Origin: Ensifer sp. USDA 6670
Lineage (GTDB): Bacteria > Pseudomonadota > Alphaproteobacteria > Rhizobiales > Rhizobiaceae
Length of the DNA: 64,000 bases
Direction: 5' to 3'
Assembly (NCBI GenBank): GCA_000421085.1
Contig: ATWE01000001.1
Span: 434,001 to 498,000, forward strand
Shown: positions 57,586-64,000 of the stretch, piece after piece
How positions within the stretch are numbered: the first letter of the stretch is position 1
Layout: the number at the start of each line of letters is the position of its first letter
Position numbers and translations under genes: made by a program
Notes under the pieces: generated by a model
Database searches by the model: none
What the model was told of the DNA's origin: nothing
What the model saw: only the letters and a program-made list of their open reading frames with translations

Positions 57586-58692
57586 TCAGTGACCGTTGAT
57601 CTTGTGCGGATTGCTTACCGAGAGGATGAAAAAGGGTTCGTCGCCCTTGAGGGGCTTCAGCTTCTGCTGGCAGTTCCACGCCTCCTGGAAGCTGTCGCGC
57701 GTCAGCAGCTTGCGGTACTGCGCGGTCGCCGACATGCATTGCATCAGCGTGCTTTGCAGGCCTTCCAGTGCGGCATGAGCATAGATTTCGCCGTCCAGTG
57801 CGAAAAGCTGCGCCGCAAGCGAGTTGCTTTCGTAGAGGATGTCGGCCTCGCTATCGAGCCGGTCCGCGGTGATGAAGTCCTGGCGAAGCGGGATGCCTTC
57901 GCCGTCGTGGGAAAGCGTGACCCGGATACCGGCCGCAGGCGCATCGTACCAGGTGAGCGCGATGGAGAATGCAAGCGCCTGATTGGCCGAAACCGGCGCG
58001 CGGCCGCCGGCGGACGCGGTTGCTTGCCCGAGCGTTCCGTGACGAAGCGCCGCCTCGCGCAACTGCGCGGCAAACCGCCCGGTGCTCTTATGCTGCGGGC
58101 CGGTCACGCTGATGTTGACGGAGGGAAGCCCCCTGACCGCGGCCATCGGACCATTGACGAGCTTTGCCTCGGCATCGATGCCGAGCGACATTTCCGATGC
58201 CGGCAACGGGGCGAAAAGGAGAAGCGGCAGCACCGTGAGCACGGCCCAGGGAGAGGAGAAGGGGGCGGGCTGCCAGGGTGGCCTGCGCCCGGGCTGCCGG
58301 CTGCGGGCGCCTGCGGTATCGTGACCTGAAGACACAGGCACACTGGACGACTGCCGGCGATACTCCGGCACATAGGTCCCCTTTGGCATGGCGATTTGCC
58401 ATTCTTCGTCCGCGCCGTCCGTTTCGTAAAAGGCCTTGAGCAGCTTGCGCAGCTTGCCGGCATGGACGCGTACAAGCGGATCGCTGTCCGCATCGAAGGT
58501 CTGACTGCGTCCGAAAACATCGATGGCAATCGAGTAGCCCTTCAACTGGGCGCCCTCACCGAGGATCTCCTTTTCCACCACATAGGCGAGAAACGCGCGC
58601 AGCCGCTCGGAGCGCTGAAAGCCCTTGCTGTCGAGAATCCGGGCGAGCGCTCGCCGGATCGTCTCGTTGCATGGCCTTTCGGCTGGCGTCAT
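57586..58692 (-). CDS. membrane protein with a rhizobial cyclase-type N-terminal domain
   Basis: This 368-residue protein has the N-terminal region ETIRRALARILDSKGFQRSERLRAFLAYVVEKEILGEGAQLKGYSIAIDVFGRSQTFDADSDPLVRVHAGKLRKLL. This is the winged-helix-like domain often found at the front of rhizobial adenylate cyclases and TPR proteins. A single hydrophobic segment (PWAVLTVLPLLLFAPLPASEM) follows near 150-168, then about 200 residues with no cyclase motifs. ATG at 58692 follows TTGGAGC and is chosen over a TTG at 58704. It may be a signalling protein that lost or never had the catalytic domain. Confidence 0.72.
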   Translation of the reverse strand: MTPAERPCNETIRRALARILDSKGFQRSERLRAFLAYVVEKEILGEGAQLKGYSIAIDVFGRSQTFDADSDPLVRVHAGKLRKLLKAFYETDGADEEWQIAMPKGTYVPEYRRQSSSVPVSSGHDTAGARSRQPGRRPPWQPAPFSSPWAVLTVLPLLLFAPLPASEMSLGIDAEAKLVNGPMAAVRGLPSVNISVTGPQHKSTGRFAAQLREAALRHGTLGQATASAGGRAPVSANQALAFSIALTWYDAPAAGIRVTLSHDGEGIPLRQDFITADRLDSEADILYESNSLAAQLFALDGEIYAHAALEGLQSTLMQCMSATAQYRKLLTRDSFQEAWNCQQKLKPLKGDEPFFILSVSNPHKINGH

Positions 58693-58877
58693 CGATGGCT
58701 CCAAGAAAAGATGCGGCTCAATGCCGGAAAAGTGTTTTAGAACATAAGCAACCTTAACCTGATTCGGAACTTAGGCCCAAAGATGGTGGTTGTCAGGCCG
58801 AGCGCTCGAAAGCCCGCGTTTTTCCGGCTCAACAGCAGAAATGCATCGATTCGCGGGCGGCTTCTAGGACGGCCGGA

Positions 58878-59588
58878 TCACCCGCCGCTGCGATATTCGA
58901 GTTTCGGGTACCAATCGGCACCCCGGCCTTCGGGCGTGGTGTCGAGCAGGGTCCATAACGGGTCGGGATCGGGTGCGCCGCGCGGGTCCTGGCCCGGATC
59001 GGCCATCTCGCCGCTGATCTCCGCACTCCAGAAATGCCGGATCGTTCCGTCTCTCCGCGTGAAGACCGTGTAGCCCGGAACGTCCTCATCCTCGGCACTG
59101 ACATAGTCTCGGGTGAAGGCGCCGTCGCTATCGGAATAAACCTTCAATTGCGTCCACCCGCGGGCCTTCTTTGCGGCGAGCAGTTTCTCGATGGGAGAAC
59201 GGGCGACCATTGCGAGTGCCACGCGCTGCTCGATATCGGGCACCTTGCCTTCCCAGCCGGCCATCAGGGAGGTGCACATAGGGCAGGGTCGTTCGCGCTG
59301 CGGTCCGAGCATATAGCTGTAGACGATGAGGGTGTCCTTGTCGCCGAAGAGATCGGCAAGTGTGACGGGTCCGTTCTCACTCTCGAAACGGTACTCCTTG
59401 GTCACTTCGCCGCCCGGCGGCAGTTGTCTGCGCAGCTCCGACACTCGCTCGATGTGGCGTCTCAATTCGATCTCTTCGACAAGAAGCGCATTACGCGCCT
59501 GGCGGTAGTCGGCACTTTCGTTGGGAAACCGGGCGCGGTTTCGCGCTGCCAGCTCCTTAGCGGCGATCGGCTTCGTCTGCATGGTCAT
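58878..59588 (-). CDS. DUF899 thioredoxin-like protein
   Basis: This 236-residue protein belongs to the DUF899 family of thioredoxin-fold proteins: SADYRQARNALLVEEIELRRHIERVSELRRQLPPGG, then LFGDKDTLIVYSYMLGPQRERPCPMCTSLMAGWEG with a C-P-M-C site, and RHFWSAEISG near the end. ATG at 59588 follows GGAGGAG. Its function is unknown, though a redox or detoxification role is suggested by the C-x-x-C. It is monocistronic. Confidence 0.9.
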   Translation of the reverse strand: MTMQTKPIAAKELAARNRARFPNESADYRQARNALLVEEIELRRHIERVSELRRQLPPGGEVTKEYRFESENGPVTLADLFGDKDTLIVYSYMLGPQRERPCPMCTSLMAGWEGKVPDIEQRVALAMVARSPIEKLLAAKKARGWTQLKVYSDSDGAFTRDYVSAEDEDVPGYTVFTRRDGTIRHFWSAEISGEMADPGQDPRGAPDPDPLWTLLDTTPEGRGADWYPKLEYRSGG

Positions 59589-59782
59589 GTCTCACTCCTC
59601 CGTTCAATATGGTTCACTGGGCGATAAGTTGATATCAACGTATCTGGCCGCTGTCAAAGAGGCGCGATGCGCAGGAGCCGCGAATGAGCGATTCCTGTTT
59701 CCTGAAAACTGCGGTAGAACAGCGGCGTAGCCATCATTCGGCCCCTCCCTGCAATTGGGGCGTCTCGTCTGAAAGTTCCGAT

Positions 59783-60535
59783 ATGCCTGCAAAGCTCTCC
59801 GTAAATCTCAATGCCATCGCCATGCTGCGCAACCGGCGTGATCTCCCCTGGCCATCCGTGACCGGCCTTGGCCGCACCGCCCTGCAGGCGGGGGCGAGCG
59901 GACTGACCGTTCACCCGCGCCCGGACCAGCGGCATATCCGCTTTTCCGATCTCCAGCCGATCCGCGACCTGATCGACGACGAGTTTCCGGCTGCGGAATT
60001 CAACATGGAGGGCTTTCCGAACGAGGCGTTTCTCGAACTGGTCGAGCGGCACGAACCGGAACAGGTGACACTGGTGCCGGACGATCCGGCGCAGGCGACC
60101 TCCGACCATGGCTGGGATTTTCGCAAGAGCCATAACCTGCTCGGCAATGTCGTCGGGCGGCTGAAGAAGAGAGGTTTCCGCGTCTCGCTGTTTGCCGACG
60201 GCCTTCCCGACCCGGAGGCGCTGAAGCTTGCGAAGGAGACCGGGGCCGACCGCATAGAACTCTATACCGGACCCTATGGCGGTTGTTACGACGATCCGGA
60301 GAAAGCGGAGCGGATCGCGATCGAGCTGGGCCGCACCGCGGAGATCGCGATTGGCCTTGGCCTGGCGGTCAATGCCGGCCACGACCTGACCGTCGCCAAC
60401 CTGCCGCTGCTCGTCAAACACATTCCCGAACTCGCCGAAGTCTCGATCGGACACGGGCTGACGGCCGATGCGCTCGAATACGGAATGGCCGAGACCGTAC
60501 GACGCTTCCGCCGCGCCTGTGGTGAGGCGGCTTAG
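59783..60535 (+). CDS. pdxJ: pyridoxine 5'-phosphate synthase
   Basis: This 250-residue TIM-barrel enzyme joins 1-deoxyxylulose 5-phosphate with 3-amino-2-oxopropyl phosphate to form pyridoxine 5'-phosphate. Visible motifs are [84 protein letters not shown] and [16 protein letters not shown] at 59783 follows GAAAG. An inverted repeat TGGCGCGC/GCGCGCCA after the gene (60552-60577) may end transcription. Confidence 0.96.
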   Translation: MPAKLSVNLNAIAMLRNRRDLPWPSVTGLGRTALQAGASGLTVHPRPDQRHIRFSDLQPIRDLIDDEFPAAEFNMEGFPNEAFLELVERHEPEQVTLVPDDPAQATSDHGWDFRKSHNLLGNVVGRLKKRGFRVSLFADGLPDPEALKLAKETGADRIELYTGPYGGCYDDPEKAERIAIELGRTAEIAIGLGLAVNAGHDLTVANLPLLVKHIPELAEVSIGHGLTADALEYGMAETVRRFRRACGEAA

Positions 60536-60551
60536 GCGACGGATTCGTAGC

Positions 60552-60577
60552 TGGCGCGCCTCTTGCGTTGCGCGCCA
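60552..60577. terminator. possible terminator hairpin after pdxJ
   Basis: TGGCGCGC-ctcttgcgtt-GCGCGCCA is an 8-bp stem directly after the pdxJ stop. A T-run of six follows about 35 bases later, not directly after the stem, so termination is uncertain. Confidence 0.45.
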
Positions 60578-60777
60578 CTTTGACGAGGGTCTTCCGCGCG
60601 TGCCTTTTTTGAAGTGAAGCTGCCCGCGCCGACTGCCGGCAGCTGAGGCCAAAAAAGCGACGGATCAATGTAATTGAGTTCAGTTCGGGGCCCACTTGCA
60701 TTATAGAGGTCACACTACAGCGTTATAGATTGACTTATTTAGAATAACTTTATTGCAGGTGCTCGAGGATCGCTCGG

Positions 60778-62793
60778 ATGGAGTACCGAAAAGATATTGA
60801 CGGGCTGCGAGCGATCGCGGTTCTCCCGGTCGTTTTGTATCATGCCGGCATTCCGGGCTTTTCCGGCGGGTTCGTGGGCGTCGATATCTTTTTCGTGATA
60901 TCGGGGTTCCTGATCACGCAAATACTCCATAAGGATCTTGCCGAAGGTCGCTTTTCGCTTGCGAAGTTTTACGAGCGGCGTGCCCGCCGAATATTGCCGG
61001 CGCTTTTCGTCGTGGTGGCGACATGCCTTGCTGCCGGTCTGCTTCTCCTTCTGCCGGACATGCTGGTCGGCCTTGCGCGTTCGGCACTGGCGACGATGAT
61101 GTTCGCATCGAACGTCTGGTTCTGGTTCTCCACTTCCGATTACTTCGCTCCGAGTGCGGATTTGGAACCCTTGCTTCATACCTGGTCGCTGGCCGTCGAA
61201 GAGCAGTTCTATATCGTCCTGCCGCTGCTCCTCTGGTGGCTCTATGGGAAGCCGCGTAGGGCCGTTCTCAGTGCGCTTGTCGGTCTGTGTATCCTCTCCT
61301 TCCTGCTTTCCGTCTGGGCCACGGGTCCCTATCCGCAGGAGAGTTTCTATTTCGCTCCGACGCGGGCCTGGGAGCTTGGACTTGGCATGCTTCTGGCGCT
61401 CGGCGTGTTTCCGGCCTGCCGGAACATGTGGCTGATCGAGGCGATCGCGCTGTCTGGGATCGCGGCAATCTTCATCGCCGTCGTGCTCTATGGCCCCGCG
61501 ACGCCGTTTCCGGGCTTCGCCGCCGCGCTGCCATGCTTCGGAGCCCTGGCGTTGCTCTGGTCGGGCGAGCAACGGCAGACGGCTATAGCGCGCATTCTGT
61601 CCAGCCCGGTGCCGGTAGCGATCGGCCTCATCTCCTATTCACTCTACCTCTGGCATTGGCCGATCATTGTTTATTTTCGTTTGACGCTCGGTACGCTGGA
61701 CCTTCCTTATATGCAGGCTTCGCTGGCGACAGGCCTTTCCTTCGCCTGCGCCTTCGCGAGTTGGCGTTTGGTCGAAAGGCCCTTCCGTCGTCGGCCGCCG
61801 GTAGGATTTTCACCGCGACGCATTTTCGCCTCCGCACTCGGTGGCGCTGCCGTCCTCTCGGTCGTCTCAGCAGTCGTAGACCTGCGGGAGGGGTTTCCGG
61901 AACGTCTTCCGCACGATGTCCGGCTGGCCTATGCCGGCAGTCGCGATATCGACGCGCGCCGTGGCCGGTGTGACGGCAAGCTGCCGAAGGACGGACTGTG
62001 CCGCATCGAAGGCGAAGCAAGCTGGCCCTCCGATCGGAGGAACGACGTGCTCCTATGGGGTGACTCCCATGCAGGGGCGCTTTTGTCGGGCCTCGATTTC
62101 CTGATGGACGGCCGGAAACGAGGCGGCGCGGTCGCCTTCAAGGGCGCATGCCCGCCGATCCTCGGCGTGCGGCGGGTGGATCAGAAACACAGTCGTGATT
62201 GCGTCGCCTTCAACGAGGCCATCATGGCGATGCTGGAACAAACCAGTGATTTTCCGATCGTCGTCCTCAGCGCACGTTGGCCGCTCGCAGCGAACGGCAA
62301 GCGATATCCCGGCGAGACGGGACGCCCCGCAATCCTCGACCGTCTGGACTTCGAGGAGGCGAGCCACGGCACCGCCGGAAACTACGAGATTTTCAAGAGC
62401 GAGTTTTTGAGGACGGTCCGGGAGATCCGCGACACCGGGCGGCGCGTCGTCATCGTGGATGGGATACCGGAGATCGGCTGGTCTGTTCCGCACGCGCTGG
62501 GGCTGCACCGCCTTATCGACGCCGACCTGCCGCCTCCGCCAACGCGGCAGGCGGTAGATGCACGCAGCGCCAAGGCCAATTCGGTCCTGGCCATTGCCGA
62601 CGAGGACCTGGGCGTACAGCGCGTCAGCGCCGTGCCGCTCCTCTGTGATCCGGTCTGCGCTGTCGAGAAGAACGGCATCCCCCTGTATTCCGACGACGAC
62701 CACCTTAGCGTTTTCGGGGCGATGACCGTTGTGCCCAGGATGTTCAAGGACCTCATGCCGAGCGAGACCAATCGCCGGTTCAGGCCCGGCTAG
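60778..62793 (+). CDS. OafA-type acyltransferase with SGNH hydrolase-like domain
   Basis: This 671-residue protein has an acyltransferase_3 domain with about ten transmembrane helices (residues 1-370). It begins YRKDIDGLRAIAVLPVVLYHAG, which holds the conserved D-G-x-R and catalytic His, and has RRARRILPALFVV and SLAVEEQFY. The C-terminal SGNH part is at about 390-665: VLLWGDSHAGALLSGLDFL holds the Ser nucleophile, and DDDHLSVFGA holds the Asp/His pair. It O-acetylates or otherwise acylates a surface polysaccharide. ATG at 60778 follows GAGGATC. Genes for the target polysaccharide are not adjacent. Confidence 0.94.
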   Translation: MEYRKDIDGLRAIAVLPVVLYHAGIPGFSGGFVGVDIFFVISGFLITQILHKDLAEGRFSLAKFYERRARRILPALFVVVATCLAAGLLLLLPDMLVGLARSALATMMFASNVWFWFSTSDYFAPSADLEPLLHTWSLAVEEQFYIVLPLLLWWLYGKPRRAVLSALVGLCILSFLLSVWATGPYPQESFYFAPTRAWELGLGMLLALGVFPACRNMWLIEAIALSGIAAIFIAVVLYGPATPFPGFAAALPCFGALALLWSGEQRQTAIARILSSPVPVAIGLISYSLYLWHWPIIVYFRLTLGTLDLPYMQASLATGLSFACAFASWRLVERPFRRRPPVGFSPRRIFASALGGAAVLSVVSAVVDLREGFPERLPHDVRLAYAGSRDIDARRGRCDGKLPKDGLCRIEGEASWPSDRRNDVLLWGDSHAGALLSGLDFLMDGRKRGGAVAFKGACPPILGVRRVDQKHSRDCVAFNEAIMAMLEQTSDFPIVVLSARWPLAANGKRYPGETGRPAILDRLDFEEASHGTAGNYEIFKSEFLRTVREIRDTGRRVVIVDGIPEIGWSVPHALGLHRLIDADLPPPPTRQAVDARSAKANSVLAIADEDLGVQRVSAVPLLCDPVCAVEKNGIPLYSDDDHLSVFGAMTVVPRMFKDLMPSETNRRFRPG

Positions 62794-62902
62794 TGGCATT
62801 CCTGGAAAGCCGCGCAGGCGCAGCTCTCTCTATCCGGATTGTCTTGCGCGCTATTCCCCGTCCATGCAATATCCATACATTGCAAGAACTCGAAAGGCTC
62901 CG

Positions 62903-64000
62903 ATGGACGTGGATCGCATGGAGGTTTCCTGGGTGCCGGCGCTCGGCAGGGCGGGAGGGCCGCTGTACCTCGCAATTGCCGACCAGATCGCCGCGGACAT
63001 CGCGGCGGGTCGGCTGGAGGATGGAGTGCGCCTGCCGCCGCAGCGCGCTCTGGCGGCCGCGCTCGGCATCGACTTTACAACCGTCAGCCGAGCCTACAGC
63101 GAAGCGCGCCGGCGCGGCCTGGTCGAAGGTCGCGTGGGGCAGGGTACCTATGTCACGGCTCGGCGGAGGAGCGCCCTACGTCCCTCCTCGGGCGGTCTGG
63201 CGGGCGGCCTGCTTGGCGGTCTCGTCGACATGAGCATGAACCTGCCGCCGCTCTTCGACGACCCGGCCCTGTCGGAGAAAATGTGGGCGGATGTTGCAAC
63301 TCTCGATCAGCGTGGTCCCGAACTACTGATGCGCTATCAGCCCGTCGGGGGCACGGAGCGGGACAGGGCTGCGGGTGCGGGCTGGCTCAAGCCGCGGCTC
63401 GGCGACATTCAAGCCGATCGGTTGGTCGTCTGCACAGGTGCGCAAGGGGCTCTGCTTGCGAGCGTCGGGATGCTGGCGACGAAGGGCGACAGGATCTGCG
63501 CCGAGGCGCTTACCTTTCCCGGCCTCCGCTCACTGGCGGCGCATATGGGTATCGAGCTCGTGAGCGTTGGGATCGACCGCAACGGGATATTGCCCGACGC
63601 CTTCGAGGAGGCGTGCGCCCGGCACAGGCCGAAGGCGCTTTACTGCAATCCGACCCTTCACAATCCCACGACTGCGACGCTTCCGCTCGAACGCCGCGAG
63701 GCGATCGTGGCGATCGCACGCCGCCACGGCGTGGTCGTAATCGAGGACGACGCCTACGGCGCATTGCCCGCGAACCCCGTTCCGCCACTGGCCGCGCTCG
63801 CGCCGGATCTGGTCTTTCACATAGCAGGCCTTGCCAAGTGCCTCTCGCCGGCGCTCCGCATCGCCTATCTGGTCGCGCCTGATCGATCGGCGGCCGTCCG
63901 CCTCGAAGCGGCGATTCGAGCGACAGTCGGCATGACGTCTCCGCTTTCGGCCGCCATTGCCACGCGGTGGCTGGAGGAGGGAACGGCGCAAGCGGTCCTG
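62903..64000 (+). CDS. MocR/PdxR-type regulator: GntR helix-turn-helix fused to aminotransferase (3' partial)
   Basis: At least 366 residues are present; the frame runs off the window without a stop codon. A winged helix of GntR type (GGPLYLAIADQIAADIAAGRLEDGVRLPPQRALAAALGIDFTTVSRAYSEARRRGLVEGRVGQGTYV) at about 15-85 is followed by an aminotransferase fold I domain with LYCNPTLHNPTTATLP, VVVIEDDAYGA and the PLP-Lys region AGLAKCLSPALRIAY. Such fusions control genes for vitamin B6, GABA or taurine metabolism. ATG at 62903 follows AAAGG; an ATG at 62918 is possible. Target genes are not visible here. Confidence 0.93.
   Translation, partial: MDVDRMEVSWVPALGRAGGPLYLAIADQIAADIAAGRLEDGVRLPPQRALAAALGIDFTTVSRAYSEARRRGLVEGRVGQGTYVTARRRSALRPSSGGLAGGLLGGLVDMSMNLPPLFDDPALSEKMWADVATLDQRGPELLMRYQPVGGTERDRAAGAGWLKPRLGDIQADRLVVCTGAQGALLASVGMLATKGDRICAEALTFPGLRSLAAHMGIELVSVGIDRNGILPDAFEEACARHRPKALYCNPTLHNPTTATLPLERREAIVAIARRHGVVVIEDDAYGALPANPVPPLAALAPDLVFHIAGLAKCLSPALRIAYLVAPDRSAAVRLEAAIRATVGMTSPLSAAIATRWLEEGTAQAVL

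Overview
The window is a 64 kb, GC-rich, gene-dense stretch of a rhizobial chromosome, most likely Sinorhizobium (Ensifer) meliloti or a close relative. The pointers are a permuted two-piece tmRNA gene encoding the tag ANDNYAEARLAA, Rhizobium-type intergenic palindromes, and the gene order hflK-hflC-degP-serB-miaA-ilvB-ilvH next to a nitrile hydratase operon and an ECF sigma/anti-sigma pair. This species assignment is inference from memory; no search was run. I saw no tRNA, rRNA, CRISPR array, prophage or intact insertion sequence.

Layout. 1-3 kb: two related small secreted proteins (the first cut by the window edge), CreA and a membrane GGDEF protein. 3-8 kb: a phosphoribosyltransferase convergent with a UvrD-type helicase that carries an in-frame palindromic insert, then an AhpD-like/cyclase pair. 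8-12.5 kb: a two-gene RND efflux operon. 13-18.6 kb: an FAD-linked oxidase and a large AsmA-family protein. 18.7-20.3 kb, minus strand: tmRNA, SspB, DUF4169 and a ribbon-helix-helix protein. 20.5-22.4 kb: small proteins of unknown function, three behind a good EcfG-type stress promoter. 22.5-31.5 kb: thyA, a GST, folA, hflK, hflC, DUF2065, an ACT protein, degP, an acetyltransferase, serB and miaA. 31.5-37.3 kb: two NTF2-like proteins, a HerA-like ATPase, and ilvB-ilvH behind a leader peptide and attenuator. 37.3-43 kb: aldo-keto reductase, cold-shock protein, methyltransferase, LysE exporter and the three-gene nitrile hydratase operon. 43-49 kb: an ECF sigma/anti-sigma operon, an AbrB-family membrane protein, a RecD-like helicase and a patatin phospholipase.

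The most unusual part is 49.6-56.6 kb. Five tightly packed plus-strand genes encode a class III cyclase/AAA/TPR protein, a YcaO enzyme, a TfuA protein, a thermolysin-like (M4-type) metalloprotease-fold protein without a signal peptide, and a 231-residue protein with the motif DCGCDCG. YcaO-TfuA pairs install backbone thioamides or related modifications, so this looks like a self-contained peptide or protein modification system. No small precursor gene is visible, and the DCGCDCG protein is the best substrate candidate in the window.

56.6-64 kb: an EF-hand protein with a glycine-zipper lipoprotein, a membrane protein with a rhizobial cyclase-type N-terminal domain, a DUF899 protein, pdxJ, an OafA-type acyltransferase and a MocR-type regulator that runs off the window. 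RNA control elements read directly from the sequence are the tmRNA, the ilv attenuator and several hairpins at gene ends. Protein quality control is a recurring theme: ssrA/SspB, HflKC and DegP.
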